Shown: one piece after another, positions 44,727-55,508 of the stretch
Position numbering within the stretch: position 1 is the first letter of the stretch
Layout of the letters: each line of letters opens with the position of its first letter
Source of the DNA: Marinobacter sp. es.048
Lineage (GTDB): Bacteria; Pseudomonadota; Gammaproteobacteria; Pseudomonadales; Oleiphilaceae
Length of the DNA stretch: 64,000 nt
Direction: 5' to 3'
NCBI RefSeq assembly: GCF_900188435.1
Contig: NZ_FYFA01000001.1
Span: forward strand, 2,108,001 to 2,172,000
Position numbers and translations under genes: made by a program
The notes under the pieces: model-generated
The model's database searches: none
Told to the model about the DNA's origin: nothing
Seen by the model: only the letters and a program-made list of their open reading frames with translations

Positions 44727-47144
44727 ATGACCCGTATACCCGAAAATGCCGTGCAAGAATACCCGCTGCTCCCGCTGCGTGACGTAGTGGTGTTTCCGCA
44801 CATGGTGGTCCCGCTCTTCGTGGGCCGAGAAAAATCCATTCAGGCTCTGGAAGCCGCAATGGAAGGAAGCAAGGAAATCCTCCTGGTAGCCCAGAAAGAT
44901 GCTTCCACCGATGAACCGGGCCCCAAGGATGTGTTCGAGATGGGCACCCTGGCCACAGTCCTTCAGATGCTTCGCCTGCCAGATGGTACCGTCAAGGTGC
45001 TCGTGGAGGGTAATGCCCGTGCCACTATCAGCGATATTACCGAGGGCGAATATCTGTCCGGTGGCGCTGTCCTTATGGATGAAGAGGGGCTGCCAGAGCG
45101 CGAACAGGAAGTTCTGGTCAAGACCTTGATGGATGAGTTCGAGAAATACGTAAAGCTGTCCAAGAAGGTGCCTTCGGAAGTCTCCAATGCCCTGACCGGC
45201 ATTGAGGAGCTGGAGCGTCTGGCCGACACCATGGCCGCTCATCTCGAAATGCGCATTCCTGAAAAGCAGGAGCTTCTTGAGGCGCTCGATATCCGCAAGC
45301 GGGTGGACCTGCTGCTGGGTAAGCTTGATGGCGAAATCGACCTGATCGAGGTCGAGAAGCGGATTCGTGGCCGCGTGAAGAAGCAGATGGAGCGTAGCCA
45401 GCGCGAGTACTATCTGAATGAACAGATGAAGGCTATCCAGAAGGAAATGGGTAACCTGGGTGAGGGCAACAACGACTTCGAGGAACTCGAGCAGAAGCTT
45501 GAAGAAGCCGGACTGCCGGAAGAAGCCCGCAAGAAGACCGAAACGGAATTGAACAAGCTCAAGATGATGTCGCCGATGTCTGCGGAAGCGACCGTGGTAC
45601 GTGGTTACATCGACTGGATGCTGGCCATTCCCTGGAAGAAGCGCAGCCGTGTCCGTCACGACATCGAAAAAGCACGCGAAATCCTCGACAGGGACCATTA
45701 CGGCCTGGATGAGGTGAAAAAGCGTATTCTGGAGTACCTTGCGGTTCAGAGCCGTGTGAAGAAGGTCAAAGGCCCGGTTCTTTGCCTGGTTGGGCCTCCC
45801 GGTGTTGGTAAAACCTCTCTCGGGCAGTCCATCGCCCGTGCTACCAACCGGAAATACACCCGCATGGCCCTCGGCGGCGTTCGGGATGAAGCCGAGATCC
45901 GTGGTCACCGGAAAACCTACATCGGTGCGCTTCCGGGCAAGCTTCTCCAGAAGCTGTCCAAGGTGGGCGTGAAAAACCCGTTGTTCCTGTTCGATGAAAT
46001 CGACAAGATGGGTATGGATCACCGTGGTGATCCGGCATCAGCCCTGCTTGAGGTTCTGGATCCGGAGCAGAATCACACGTTCAACGATCACTACCTGGAG
46101 GTGGATTACGACCTCTCCGACGTAATGTTCGTGTGCACCTCCAACTCCATGGACATCCCGCCGGCGTTGCTGGATCGGATGGAGATCATCCGTATTCCGG
46201 GTTACACCGAGGACGAGAAGGTCAACATTGCCCTGCGGTATCTGTTGCCCAAGCAGATCAAGGCAAACGGTCTGCGCAAGGATGAATTGAAGCTGCCGGA
46301 GGATACCCTCCGGGACCTGATCCGCTACTATACCCGTGAAGCGGGTGTGCGTGGCCTGGAGCGCGAGATCGCGAAGATCTGCCGCAAGGTGGTCCGCGAC
46401 CATGTTGAGAGTGGTGAGAAGGCGTCTGTGACCATTGGCCAAGACATGCTGGAGGACTACTCCGGAGTCAAAAAGTTCAAGTACGGCCTGGCCGAGGAAA
46501 AGAACGAGATCGGTCAGGTGACCGGTCTGGCGTGGACCCAGGTGGGCGGCGAACTGCTGCACATTGAATGCGCGCTCACACCGGGCAAGGGCCGGGTGGT
46601 CAAGACCGGTTCCTTGGGTGATGTGATGCAGGAGTCTATCCAGACGGCCTTGACGGTGGTGCGCAGTCGCGCACCCGGTCTGGGTATTGCGGATGATTTC
46701 CACGAGAAACACGATCTGCACGTCCACGTACCGGAGGGCGCAACCCCGAAAGACGGCCCGAGTGCAGGTATCGGCATGTGCACGGCGCTGGTGTCTTCAC
46801 TGACCAAGATTCCGGTTCGCGCCGACGTCGCGATGACCGGTGAGATAACCCTTCGGGGGCGTGTACTGGCCATCGGTGGCTTGAAGGAAAAGCTGCTTGC
46901 GGCGCATCGCGGTGGCATCAAGACAGTGGTTATCCCGGACGAGAATGTCAGGGATCTCAAAGAGATACCGGAAAACATCAAGGAATCTCTGGAGATCCGC
47001 CCGGTGAAGTGGATTGACGAAGTCCTGGATATTGCGCTGGCTTATCCGCCCGAGCCCAGGGCTGAGGATTCCTCTCCGAAAACCGGGTCGGGCAAGCCGC
47101 GTGATGAAGAAGGTGACGCGTCAGAGCGCATAAATACACATTAA
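44727..47144 (+). CDS. lon: ATP-dependent protease Lon
   Basis: This is an 805-residue AAA+ serine protease that degrades misfolded and regulatory proteins. The N-terminal substrate-binding domain starts [16 protein letters not shown]; Walker A is GPPGVGKTS; the proteolytic dyad is the Ser in DGPSAGIGM and the Lys in [13 protein letters not shown]. The tail after PPEP is short and polar. It lies between clpX and hupB, as in most gammaproteobacteria. Confidence 0.98.
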   Translation: MTRIPENAVQEYPLLPLRDVVVFPHMVVPLFVGREKSIQALEAAMEGSKEILLVAQKDASTDEPGPKDVFEMGTLATVLQMLRLPDGTVKVLVEGNARATISDITEGEYLSGGAVLMDEEGLPEREQEVLVKTLMDEFEKYVKLSKKVPSEVSNALTGIEELERLADTMAAHLEMRIPEKQELLEALDIRKRVDLLLGKLDGEIDLIEVEKRIRGRVKKQMERSQREYYLNEQMKAIQKEMGNLGEGNNDFEELEQKLEEAGLPEEARKKTETELNKLKMMSPMSAEATVVRGYIDWMLAIPWKKRSRVRHDIEKAREILDRDHYGLDEVKKRILEYLAVQSRVKKVKGPVLCLVGPPGVGKTSLGQSIARATNRKYTRMALGGVRDEAEIRGHRKTYIGALPGKLLQKLSKVGVKNPLFLFDEIDKMGMDHRGDPASALLEVLDPEQNHTFNDHYLEVDYDLSDVMFVCTSNSMDIPPALLDRMEIIRIPGYTEDEKVNIALRYLLPKQIKANGLRKDELKLPEDTLRDLIRYYTREAGVRGLEREIAKICRKVVRDHVESGEKASVTIGQDMLEDYSGVKKFKYGLAEEKNEIGQVTGLAWTQVGGELLHIECALTPGKGRVVKTGSLGDVMQESIQTALTVVRSRAPGLGIADDFHEKHDLHVHVPEGATPKDGPSAGIGMCTALVSSLTKIPVRADVAMTGEITLRGRVLAIGGLKEKLLAAHRGGIKTVVIPDENVRDLKEIPENIKESLEIRPVKWIDEVLDIALAYPPEPRAEDSSPKTGSGKPRDEEGDASERINTH

Positions 47145-47159
47145 AGCCTTGATGAGTTG

Positions 47160-47189
47160 TTGACATGCCTGAGAGCCCATTGGTATAAC
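47160..47189 (+). promoter_or_regulatory. promoter of hupB
   Basis: TTGACA (47160-47165) and TATAAC (47184-47189) are 18 bases apart, directly after lon. Transcription from here would give a leader of about 185 bases before the hupB GTG. Confidence 0.65.
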
Positions 47190-47382
47190 TGTTTCGCCGT
47201 GAAGCAGCCAATACCAAGGGCTCCCGCGCAGTAAGTGCCTATTCCGAATGCCGGTATAAAGCCGAAAGGAATAAGAAAACTGAAGAATGGAATTCTCTGA
47301 CCGCTTATGCGATAGTCGAGAACGTCCGAGAAAAAACAAACCAACCTATAACATCTTCAACCTGAAATCGAAGGGGTTTAGT

Positions 47383-47655
47383 GTGAACAAGTCCGAACTT
47401 ATCGATGCAATTGCAGAGTCCGCAGATATCTCCAAAGCCGCCGCTGGCCGTGCTCTGGACGCAATGACCAACTCCATCACCGGTGCCCTGAAAAAAGGCG
47501 ATCAGGTAACTCTGATCGGTTTTGGTACCTTCTCCGTTAAAGAGCGTGCTGCTCGTACCGGTCGTAACCCGCAGACTGGTGCCGAGATCAAGATTCCGGC
47601 CTCCAAAGTGCCTGGGTTCAAAGCAGGCAAGGCCCTGAAAGACGCCGTTAAGTAA
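47383..47655 (+). CDS. hupB: DNA-binding protein HU-beta
   Basis: This is a 90-residue histone-like protein that bends and compacts DNA. After a GTG start it reads [20 protein letters not shown], almost as in E. coli HupB, and the DNA-contacting arm [20 protein letters not shown] is intact. The in-frame extension upstream to 47287 is leader, not protein. It has a leader of about 185 bases if the promoter at 47160 is right. Confidence 0.97.
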   Translation: MNKSELIDAIAESADISKAAAGRALDAMTNSITGALKKGDQVTLIGFGTFSVKERAARTGRNPQTGAEIKIPASKVPGFKAGKALKDAVK

Positions 47656-47811
47656 CGGTTCTTTCTCCGGTGGCTTCTGTCGCAGGAAGCCACCCAAGAA
47701 GAATTCAAGGCGCATTCCACACTGGGTGCGCCTTTTTACGTTAGGTCCGCCCGTCGCCGCGCGCTGAAACGAATAACACCGCACCACCTTGAACAGGGAT
47801 CCGGGAGAAAC

Positions 47812-49656
47812 ATGCTTCAAGATATTCGGAACAATGCCCAGGGCACGATCGCCAAGGTCATCATTGGTCTTCTCATTGTGTCGCTATCCATCTGGGGAAT
47901 GGACGCCATTGTTGGCGGCTTCTCCGGCGAGCCTGAGGTGGCAACGGTCAATGGAGAGGATATTACAGAGCGGGAGTTTCTCCGCGTGGTCCAGATGGAG
48001 AGCCAGCGCCGGCTGTCCAGGATGGAAACCCCCGACCCTTCCATGCTCGACGAAGATCAGATTCGCACAGACGTACTGGATTCCCTGATCCAGGAGCAGG
48101 TCCTGATCCAGGATGCAAATGCTCAGGGGCTGGAACTCAATGATGCCGATATCGATGCGTTGATTACCCAGATGCCGCAGTTCCAGGTGGATGGCCAGTT
48201 CAATCGCGACCGCTTCGTGGCCACAGTCCGGAATATGGGCATGGGCGTAGGCGAGTTTCGCGAAGCCATGCGCAAACAGTATGTGGTGAACCAGATCCGT
48301 GCAGGCATTGTCCAGAGTGGCCTGGTGGCGGATGAAAACGCCGAGCAACTTCTCCAGATCCAGAACCAGACTCGCAGCTTCCGGGTGCTGAATATTGCTG
48401 CCAGTGAAGTGGCCGACAATGTTGCAGTCACTGATGCGGACATTGAGAATTTCTACCAGGAGAACTCGGGGGCATTCCAGCAGCCAGAGCGCGTCGATGC
48501 GGCCTATATCACCTTGTCGTTAGGTGCCCTCGCCGAGAGTACTGAAATTGACGATGCGGAGCTTCAGGCCTTTTACGAACAGCGGTCGGCTGATCTGGCG
48601 AGCGAGGAGCGTCGCGCTTCCCATATCCTGATCGAAGAGGGCAGTGAGGCGGACGAGACCATGGCCACTATCCAGGAGCGACTGGCGGCCGGTGAGTCCT
48701 TTGCCGATCTGGCTCGGGAGTATTCCATTGATACCGTCTCTGCCGAGGAAGGCGGCGATCTGGGTTATGCCGGTCGCGGTATCTACGCCGAGGCTTTCGA
48801 GGAGGCTCTGTTCGCCCTTGAGGAAGGAGAGGTTTCCGAACCGGTTCGTACGCCCTTTGGTGTCCATCTGATCCGCCTGGAAGGTGTGAGGGAATCAGAA
48901 GTGCCGTCTCTGGCTGAAATGGAGGAGCAACTGCGTCGTGAACTGGCTCGTGAACAGGCCAGGGAGCGTTTTGCGGAGGTTCGTGCCGAGCTTGCCGACT
49001 CTGCGTATGCCGCTGATGATCTGGCCGGCCCTGCTGAAGAACTTGGGCTTGAGGTCCGCGAGGCCAATGGCGTTACCCGTGACGGGGGTCAGGCCCCGTT
49101 CGACCATGCCGGTCTGGTACGGCAGTTGTTTTCCGAAGATGTCCTGGAGGCAGGCTACAATACCGAGTTGATTGATGTCGGTGACAACGTGTCTGTCGTT
49201 GCCCGGGTTCGTGAGTATCATGAAGCCGAGCAGCTGCCGCTGGACCAGGTTCGCGATCAGATCCGGGCTACGCTGGAGCAGCGCAAGATACGTGAAGCTC
49301 TTTCTGAAAGGGCCGATACGATTATCGCTGACCTTGAGTCAGGCGAGAGCCCAGAGAGTCTTGGTGAGTGGTCCAGCTATGATGGGCTGGCAAGGAACGC
49401 CTCCGAGGCAGGCCCCGTCATTATGCAGCAGGTGTTCTCTTTGCCGCGTCCGGCGGATGGCGCCCGGTTCGGCAAGGCTGTTATGGCCGATTCTGCTGCG
49501 GTGATCGCGCTGGACGCGGTCACTGACGGCCAGGTGGCAGAAGATGGCACGGAGCTGAACCAACTTCGCGAATTCCTGGCATCGCTGGAAGGGCAACGGG
49601 AATACGGCGCTTACCAGCAGTTCCTGCGAAATCGCGCGGAGGTCGAGAGGCCCTGA
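47812..49656 (+). CDS. ppiD: periplasmic folding chaperone PpiD
   Basis: This is a 614-residue inner-membrane-anchored SurA-like protein that helps proteins leaving the Sec translocon. One membrane helix lies near the N-terminus (about 16-36, VIIGLLIVSLSIWGMDAIVG), then a SurA-N-type domain and a parvulin domain (RRASHILIEEG... GGDLGYAGRGIYAEAFEEAL). PpiD parvulin domains are often inactive as isomerases. GGGAGAAAC precedes the ATG. It completes the tig-clp-lon-hup-ppiD order. Confidence 0.95.
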   Translation: MLQDIRNNAQGTIAKVIIGLLIVSLSIWGMDAIVGGFSGEPEVATVNGEDITEREFLRVVQMESQRRLSRMETPDPSMLDEDQIRTDVLDSLIQEQVLIQDANAQGLELNDADIDALITQMPQFQVDGQFNRDRFVATVRNMGMGVGEFREAMRKQYVVNQIRAGIVQSGLVADENAEQLLQIQNQTRSFRVLNIAASEVADNVAVTDADIENFYQENSGAFQQPERVDAAYITLSLGALAESTEIDDAELQAFYEQRSADLASEERRASHILIEEGSEADETMATIQERLAAGESFADLAREYSIDTVSAEEGGDLGYAGRGIYAEAFEEALFALEEGEVSEPVRTPFGVHLIRLEGVRESEVPSLAEMEEQLRRELAREQARERFAEVRAELADSAYAADDLAGPAEELGLEVREANGVTRDGGQAPFDHAGLVRQLFSEDVLEAGYNTELIDVGDNVSVVARVREYHEAEQLPLDQVRDQIRATLEQRKIREALSERADTIIADLESGESPESLGEWSSYDGLARNASEAGPVIMQQVFSLPRPADGARFGKAVMADSAAVIALDAVTDGQVAEDGTELNQLREFLASLEGQREYGAYQQFLRNRAEVERP

Positions 49657-49703
49657 TATCCGCCTCATGAAAAAGGCGCCGAATGGCGCCCTGCGAACGA
49701 TGG

Positions 49704-49730
49704 AAAGCCCGGTGCGAATGCCCGGGCTTT
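49704..49730 (+). terminator. terminator after ppiD
   Basis: AAAGCCCGG and CCGGGCTTT pair around a nine-base loop, followed by CTTG. A smaller GGCGCC-GAAT-GGCGCC hairpin lies just before (49675-49690). The stop of the convergent hexR is 39 bases further on. Confidence 0.8.
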
Positions 49731-49768
49731 CTTGTATCTGTACACATTTCCTATTGTGACACGAAGGA

Positions 49769-50641
49769 TCAGCTCGGCGGAAAGCGGGTGGGCTTGAGGC
49801 TTTCCTTGATTTTCTTGAGGTGCCCGAGGAAGTCCGCGCCGCGTTTGAGGGTTACGCCTGTTGCCAGGATGTCGATAACGCTCAGGTGAATGATGCGTGA
49901 GGACATTGGCATATAGACCTCGGTGTCCTCCGGAGCGGTGACACCGAGCACCACCGTGCAGCTTTCTGCCAGGGGAGAGTCGGGATTGGTGATGCCAATC
50001 ACAGTGGCGCCGTTGGCCCGCGCCAGTTGCGCGATATCTACGGTTTCCCGGGTACGGCCTGTGTAGGAAATGAGCACGATAACATCACCCACGTTGGCGC
50101 CGGCCGCAACCATACGCTGCATTAAAGCGTCGTCGTAAGACATGACCGGAATATTGAAGCGGAAGAACTTGTGCTGGGCGTCCATAGCAACAGCAGCAGA
50201 GCCGCCCATACCAAAGAAGTTGATCTGCTTGGCCTGAATCAGGTAATCGATCGCGGTGGCCAGGGCTTTCGGGTCGAGCGCCTGCCGGGCCTTGTCCAGG
50301 CTGGCAATGGTGCTGAGCATGATCTTGTCGGCGAATTCGGCGACGGTGTCATCCGGCTCCACGTTCTGGCCGATATAGGGGGTGCCGGTGGCAATGCTCT
50401 GGGCGAGGCGGATCTTGAAATCCGGGAAGCCTGTGGCGGAGAAGCCACGGCAGAAGCGGTTAACGGTTGGCTCGCTGACGTCAGCGGCTCTGGCCAGGGC
50501 CGCTATGCTGTAACGTGTGGCCGCACTCGGATCGCGGAGAATGGCTTCGGCCACTTTTCGCTCGGATTTGTTAAGGGTTTCCAGCCTGGACTGGATGTCC
50601 TCAAGCAGATTGTCGTCACGGTGCGCCTGGTTCGCGGCCAT
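49769..50641 (-). CDS. hexR: HexR, repressor of central carbohydrate metabolism (RpiR family)
   Basis: HexR controls zwf, edd, gap and related genes and is released by 2-keto-3-deoxy-6-phosphogluconate. The 290-residue protein has an N-terminal helix-turn-helix ([20 protein letters not shown]) and a C-terminal SIS sugar-phosphate-binding domain ([20 protein letters not shown], then [16 protein letters not shown]). I chose the ATG at 50641 for its AGGGAG eight bases upstream. It diverges from zwf with a 211-base gap. Confidence 0.95.
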   Translation of the reverse strand: MAANQAHRDDNLLEDIQSRLETLNKSERKVAEAILRDPSAATRYSIAALARAADVSEPTVNRFCRGFSATGFPDFKIRLAQSIATGTPYIGQNVEPDDTVAEFADKIMLSTIASLDKARQALDPKALATAIDYLIQAKQINFFGMGGSAAVAMDAQHKFFRFNIPVMSYDDALMQRMVAAGANVGDVIVLISYTGRTRETVDIAQLARANGATVIGITNPDSPLAESCTVVLGVTAPEDTEVYMPMSSRIIHLSVIDILATGVTLKRGADFLGHLKKIKESLKPTRFPPS

Positions 50642-50717
50642 CAATGGTACTCCCTGAATCATGGGCGGTCGTTGTTGTAAAAGCGCGGTGATTATACCGC
50701 TTTTTTCCTATTTTTGG

Positions 50718-50797
50718 GGTAGTAAAAGTATCACGAAATGCAGTTATTTCTTGGAAGATAGATTTTTCAATGTCATTATTTGTTTAAGATTACTACA
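50718..50797. promoter_or_regulatory. hexR-zwf divergent region with possible HexR half-sites
   Basis: GGTAGTAAAAGTATC (50718-50732) and, read on the other strand, TGTAGTAATCTTAAA (50797-50783) share the TGTAGT half of the gammaproteobacterial HexR consensus (TGTARTWWWWWTACA, recalled from the literature). The second halves match poorly, so these are tentative. Confidence 0.3.
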
Positions 50798-50852
50798 TTA
50801 AGTCTTGTCGTCGGGGTTTTGCGACGGATTACCCACCAGAGAGAAGGAACCA

Positions 50853-52328
50853 ATGGTCAACAAGATCAATACCCGTTGTGATCTGATGCTATTCGGAGCC
50901 TTGGGTGACCTTGCCCAGCGTAAACTGTTTCCGGCTCTATACCAGCTCGAACGCGCCAACCTGCTGGCCGACGGCAGCCGGGTGCTGGCCATTGCCCGTA
51001 AGGAGGTCGATACCGAGGCCGTGCGCCAGCAGTTGTTTGACAAGCTGAAGCAGCATGTAAAGCCGGAAGAGTTCGATCCCGAACTGGCCGGCTCCTTTCT
51101 GAAGCGGATTGAGTACCTGATCCTCGATTTCAACGAACCCGACGCGTTCGGTGTGCTCAATGATTGGCGTGATGAGGCCAATAATGAGCTTATTGTTTAT
51201 ATGGCAACCCCGCCGTCCATGTATGGCGTCATAGCCCGAAACCTGCGCTCCGCGAGTTGCTGTACCGAGAAGACACGGGTGGTGGTCGAGAAGCCAATCG
51301 GTCATGACCTGGAGTCGTCGAAGGTTATCAACGATGAGCTGGGTGAGGTCTACAACGAGAACCAGCTGTTCCGTATTGACCATTACTTGGGCAAGGAAAC
51401 CGTTCAAAACCTGATCGCTCTGCGTTTTGCCAACAACCTCTTTGCCTCCCAGTGGGATCAGAACCACATCTCACACGTGGAAATTACCGTTGCTGAAAGT
51501 GTTGGCATTGAGGGCCGGTGGGGTTATTTCGACAAGGCCGGCCAGATTCGAGACATGATCCAGAACCACCTGCTGCAACTGCTGTGCCTGATTGCCATGG
51601 ACCCGCCTTCGGACCTGTCTGCCGACAGCATTCGCGATGAAAAGGTAAAAGTGCTCAAGGCGCTGAAGCAGGTAACGCCGGACATGATGGACAGCTATGT
51701 TGTGCGTGGTCAGTACACCGCCGGCACCAGCAACGGCAAACCGGTACCCGGTTACCTGGAAGAAGAGGGGGCAAACAAGGGCAGTGCCACCGAAACTTTC
51801 GTTGCCCTGAAAGCAGAGATTGATAACTGGCGCTGGTCGGGGGTGCCGTTTTACATTCGCACCGGCAAACGCCTCCCCGAAAAGCTGTCCCAGATCATCA
51901 TCCACTTCAAGCCTGCGCCGCATTACATTTTTGATCCGGACCAGAAGCATCTGGCCAACAACAAGCTGATTATCCGTTTGCAGCCGGACGAAGGCATGGC
52001 TCTGAAGATCCTCACCAAGGACCAGGGCCTGGATAAGGGCATGCGCCTTCGTCAGGGCCCTCTGGAGCTCACGTTCTCTGAGACCTTTGTCACCGATCGG
52101 ATTCCCGATGCCTACGAGCGTTTGTTGTGGGAGGTAATGAAAGGTAACCAGTACCTGTTCGTGCGCCGTGACGAAGTGGAGTATGCCTGGCGCTGGGTAG
52201 ATCAGGTTATTCGGAACTGGAAGGATGGCGGCGAGCCGCCAAAGCGTTACGCGGCGGGAACCTGGGGCCCCGTTGCTTCCATCGCCATGATTACCCGGGA
52301 TGGGAGGAGCTGGTATGAAGATGTCTGA
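50853..52328 (+). CDS. zwf: glucose-6-phosphate 1-dehydrogenase
   Basis: Zwf oxidises glucose 6-phosphate to 6-phosphogluconolactone with NADP. The protein has 491 residues, with the active-site signature RIDHYLGKE and the cofactor-site [16 protein letters not shown] near the N-terminus (GALGDLA is a variant of the usual GASGDLA). The ATG at 50853 has AAGGA five bases upstream. It heads zwf-pgl-eda; pgl overlaps its end by 14 bases. Confidence 0.97.
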   Translation: MVNKINTRCDLMLFGALGDLAQRKLFPALYQLERANLLADGSRVLAIARKEVDTEAVRQQLFDKLKQHVKPEEFDPELAGSFLKRIEYLILDFNEPDAFGVLNDWRDEANNELIVYMATPPSMYGVIARNLRSASCCTEKTRVVVEKPIGHDLESSKVINDELGEVYNENQLFRIDHYLGKETVQNLIALRFANNLFASQWDQNHISHVEITVAESVGIEGRWGYFDKAGQIRDMIQNHLLQLLCLIAMDPPSDLSADSIRDEKVKVLKALKQVTPDMMDSYVVRGQYTAGTSNGKPVPGYLEEEGANKGSATETFVALKAEIDNWRWSGVPFYIRTGKRLPEKLSQIIIHFKPAPHYIFDPDQKHLANNKLIIRLQPDEGMALKILTKDQGLDKGMRLRQGPLELTFSETFVTDRIPDAYERLLWEVMKGNQYLFVRRDEVEYAWRWVDQVIRNWKDGGEPPKRYAAGTWGPVASIAMITRDGRSWYEDV

Positions 52329-53034
52329 TCTGCGTCTGCCCGAGGGTGTCAGTGACCGCTCAGGTGAAACGGCTGATGGCGTGGCCCTGGATCTTGCCGA
52401 TACCGTCGCCGGATTTCTGGCTGCCCGCCTGAGAGAAGCGCCCAGGGCGAGCCTGGTGGTATCCGGCGGTTCCACGCCGCTGCCATTTTTCAGAGCGCTG
52501 TCAGGCAAGGATCTGGATTGGGGCAGGGTAGATGTTCTGCTGGCGGATGAGCGTTGGGTGGAAGAAAACGATGACGCCAGCAATACCCGCCTGGTTCGGG
52601 AGAACCTGCTGCAGAACAGGGCCGCCTCGGCCCGATTCCTGTCGCTCAAACAGCCTGGTGCGACACCCTCAGAGGGGCTTGAGCGAGTGAAGGCCGAGCT
52701 GGCGGACCTGGCCCTGCCCATCGACGTGCTTATTCTTGGTATGGGCAACGACGGCCATACCGCCTCACTGTTTCCCGACGCACCCGAATTGGAAAGTGCG
52801 ATGAATCCTGAATGCCAGGAAATCGTTGCGCCCGCCACGCCCGCGTCGCAGCCGCAGAAACGCATCACCTTGACCTGGCCACCCCTGAGGGATGCCCGAT
52901 TCACCGCGTTGCATCTAAAGGGCGAGGACAAACTGCAGACGCTGGGTCGTGCTATGTCTGAACCGGACAAGGTGCTCGAGATGCCCATCAGAGCTTTCCT
53001 GAAACCAGGCCTCCAGGTGTTCTGGAGTCCCTGA
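52315..53034 (+). CDS. pgl: 6-phosphogluconolactonase
   Basis: Pgl (DevB family, NagB-like fold) hydrolyses 6-phosphogluconolactone. The 239-residue protein shows [32 protein letters not shown] and [16 protein letters not shown], the family signatures. The ATG at 52315 lies inside the end of zwf, after GGGAGGAG, so translation is coupled. Confidence 0.95.
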   Translation: MKMSDLRLPEGVSDRSGETADGVALDLADTVAGFLAARLREAPRASLVVSGGSTPLPFFRALSGKDLDWGRVDVLLADERWVEENDDASNTRLVRENLLQNRAASARFLSLKQPGATPSEGLERVKAELADLALPIDVLILGMGNDGHTASLFPDAPELESAMNPECQEIVAPATPASQPQKRITLTWPPLRDARFTALHLKGEDKLQTLGRAMSEPDKVLEMPIRAFLKPGLQVFWSP

Positions 53035-53063
53035 AACGCCCGACATTTGTTATGGAGAAAACC

Positions 53064-53717
53064 GTGAGCCAACTTTCCGATTACCATCGCGAGCGCGTCA
53101 GGGCAGTGCTGCAATCCTCACCCCTGGTGCCGGTCATCGCCATTCAGGACCTCGACGACGCCGTGCCCCTTTGTCAGGCTCTCGTTGATGGCGGCATCAA
53201 CGTCCTCGAAATAACCCTGCGCACTGAACACGGCCTAAAAGCCATCGAAGAAGTCCGCAAAGCCATCCCGGATGCGTGGGTCGGGGCGGGCACCGTTACC
53301 AGCATTGCCCAATACCGCCAGGTAGAGGCCGCTGGCGCACAGTTCGTAATCACCCCGGGCGTAACCGAAGCCATCCTGGAATTCGGCCTAACCTCCGAAG
53401 CCCCGCTGTTGCCGGGCATTGCCACCATCTCGGAAATGATGATTGGCTATAACCTCGGCTACCGCGAGTTCAAATTCTTCCCCGCCGAAGTCGCCGGCGG
53501 GATCCCGGCCCTCAAAGCCTTCAGCGGGCCATTCCCGGACGTCACCTTTTGCCCCACAGGCAGCATCCGCCGCAACACCGCGGCAGACTACCTGGCACTG
53601 GGCAACGTGCAGGCCGTTGGTGGCACCTGGTTGACCCCTGCAGATGTGGTGGCGGCCAAGGACTGGGCGCAGATTACGGAGATTGCGCGGGGGAGTCTGG
53701 CTGATTTGGCGTTGTAA
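53064..53717 (+). CDS. eda: KDPG aldolase (2-dehydro-3-deoxy-phosphogluconate aldolase)
   Basis: Eda splits 2-keto-3-deoxy-6-phosphogluconate into pyruvate and glyceraldehyde 3-phosphate. The 217-residue class I aldolase shows LEITLRTEHGLKAIEE with catalytic Glu, GAGTVTSIAQY and the Schiff-base Lys in FKFFPAEVAGG. I prefer the GTG at 53064, with GGAG six bases upstream; an ATG at 53052 would add four residues but has no ribosome-binding site and itself contains that GGAG. A REP-like repeat follows the stop. Confidence 0.95.
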   Translation: MSQLSDYHRERVRAVLQSSPLVPVIAIQDLDDAVPLCQALVDGGINVLEITLRTEHGLKAIEEVRKAIPDAWVGAGTVTSIAQYRQVEAAGAQFVITPGVTEAILEFGLTSEAPLLPGIATISEMMIGYNLGYREFKFFPAEVAGGIPALKAFSGPFPDVTFCPTGSIRRNTAADYLALGNVQAVGGTWLTPADVVAAKDWAQITEIARGSLADLAL

Positions 53718-53732
53718 TAATGCTTGGACTTT

Positions 53733-53764
53733 GTCGGATTACGCCCGCGGCTAATTCGACCTAC
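53733..53764. repeat. REP-like palindromic repeat, copy 4
   Basis: GTCGGATTACGCCCGCGGCT followed by AATTCGACCTAC is the same 32-base unit as copy 1 near folD, in the same orientation and changed only in the loop region. Confidence 0.72.
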
Positions 53765-53830
53765 ATGACGCTCTCAATGCTAGAAAAGCTGTCACACAGC
53801 GATAACTGAAAACTTTGAGAGAGGGAGTGG

Positions 53831-53920
53831 GGTGTCCCTTTCGAAAAATGTCGCTGGCCAGGGACGGCCAGCGCCAAGCGCACATGGATGTGCTCGTAGC
53901 GTTTTTTGGAAAGGGATGCC
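53831..53920. other. 90-base nested-hairpin element between eda and pyk
   Basis: An outer stem pairs 53831-53848 with 53903-53920 (17 of 18 positions, including two G-T pairs). It encloses two small hairpins: GCTGGCC-AGGGAC-GGCCAGC (53853-53872) and GCACAT-GG-ATGTGC (53880-53893). The whole would fold as a three-way junction as RNA or a cruciform as DNA. It lies 72 bases after the pyk stop, and so in its 3' untranslated region on the minus strand, and 114 bases after eda. It could be a palindromic mobile element, a terminator-like structure or a processed RNA. Confidence 0.6.
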
Positions 53921-53991
53921 TCACTGCCGCCCGGCACAGACCCTCAGGCTACCAGGTCGTGCACCAGAGACAGCGAGATCAAAAGAACAAA

Positions 53992-55440
53992 TCAGCGAAT
54001 ATCCGACCCAACCCGAACAATCTTCATGGTATTGGTCCCACCCTGGGCATTCACATAATCACCCTTGGTAATCACCACCAGATCACCATCCTTGACCTCG
54101 CCACGATTAACCAGCTCCGAAACTGCCAACGCATTGGTCCGCTCGTTCGGAATCTTGGCTGAATCGAAAGGCACCGTCTGAACACCACGGAACATAACGA
54201 CCCGATGCTGGGTGGAGTGATGGCGCGAAAACGCAAAGATTGGCAGGCTCGATTTGATGCGGGACATCAACCTCGGCGTGGCACCCGTCTCGGTCATGCA
54301 GATAATGGCCGAGACACCCTCAAGGTGGTTCGCTGCGTACATGGCGGAAAGAGCGATAGCTTCATCAACTTCCTCCATGCTCTCGTGAATCCGGTGTTTG
54401 GACTGATGCATCGACGGATGCTTCTCTGCGCCCAGGCAGATGCGCACCATGGCTTCGACTGCTTCCTTCGGGTAATCACCCACAGCCGTCTCGGCGGAGA
54501 GCATGACCGCATCGGTGTAGTCCATCACCGCGTTGGCAACGTCTGAGACTTCGGCTCGCGTTGGCATCGGGCTGGTGATCATCGACTCCATCATCTGCGT
54601 TGCCGTGATCACCGCACGGTTAAGAACGCGGGCGCGGGAGATGATGTGCTTCTGTACGCCTACCAGCTGGGCGTCACCAATTTCAACAGCTAGGTCGCCA
54701 CGGGCAACCATGACGGCATCGGATGCTTCAATTACCGCATCCAGTGCTTCCACATCATCGGCCAGTTCTGCGCGTTCAATTTTTGCGACTAGACCCGCGT
54801 CAGAGCCTGCTTCTTTAAGCAGACGCCTGGCAATGTGCATATCCTCGGCGGTGCGGACAAAAGAGACCGCTACGTAATCCGCGCCCAGTTTGGCGGCAGT
54901 CACGATGTCCTGCTTGTCCTTTTCCGTAAGTGCCTCAGCGGACAGGCCCCCGCCGCGCTTGTTAAGGCCCTTGTTGTTCGAAAGCGGGCCGCCGATCAGA
55001 ACGGTGGAGGTGATGCTGTGGTCGCTGACCGACTGCACTTCCATCTCGATCCGGCCATCGTCCAGAACCAGAATGTCGCCCGGTTCCACGTCCTGTATCA
55101 GTTGCTCGTAGTCAATGCCAACCCGTTCTTCGGTGCCCGCTTCCTTGTCCATGGCAGCATCAAGAATGAACGTCTGACCGGCTTTAAGGGTGACCTTGTT
55201 TTCCGAAAAGCGGGCGATGCGGAGCTTGGGCCCCTGGAGATCGGCCAGCAGTGCGACGAACCGGGCCTGGGCCGCTGCCGCTTCGCGAACACGGCGGGCC
55301 CGGCCAATATGTTCTTCAGCGCTGCCGTGGGAAAAGTTCAGTCGTGTAACGTCCACGCCAGCGCTGATGATGGCAGCAAGGGATTCCGGCGAATCAGTGG
55401 CGGGGCCGAGGGTAGCGACAATCTTGGTACGCCTGAGCAT
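53992..55440 (-). CDS. pykA: pyruvate kinase
   Basis: This is a 482-residue pyruvate kinase, the length of E. coli PykA (480). [19 protein letters not shown] opens the protein. [12 protein letters not shown] carries metal-binding residues, and [20 protein letters not shown], given here in part as ATQMMESMI, is the active-site helix. It follows gap by 68 bases on the same strand, forming a lower-glycolysis unit in the Entner-Doudoroff block. Confidence 0.96.
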   Translation of the reverse strand: MLRRTKIVATLGPATDSPESLAAIISAGVDVTRLNFSHGSAEEHIGRARRVREAAAAQARFVALLADLQGPKLRIARFSENKVTLKAGQTFILDAAMDKEAGTEERVGIDYEQLIQDVEPGDILVLDDGRIEMEVQSVSDHSITSTVLIGGPLSNNKGLNKRGGGLSAEALTEKDKQDIVTAAKLGADYVAVSFVRTAEDMHIARRLLKEAGSDAGLVAKIERAELADDVEALDAVIEASDAVMVARGDLAVEIGDAQLVGVQKHIISRARVLNRAVITATQMMESMITSPMPTRAEVSDVANAVMDYTDAVMLSAETAVGDYPKEAVEAMVRICLGAEKHPSMHQSKHRIHESMEEVDEAIALSAMYAANHLEGVSAIICMTETGATPRLMSRIKSSLPIFAFSRHHSTQHRVVMFRGVQTVPFDSAKIPNERTNALAVSELVNRGEVKDGDLVVITKGDYVNAQGGTNTMKIVRVGSDIR

Positions 55441-55508
55441 GTTTGGTGTCCTTTGGTTCTTTAAAATGATCTCGAACAGAGTAGCGGAATATGTCGGAAC
55501 GGCCAGAT

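Noticed and set aside
51471..53114. Antisense open frame of 547 codons across zwf, pgl and eda
   Set aside because: It covers three well-supported genes on the other strand, and the product is low-complexity and Arg/Ser-rich.
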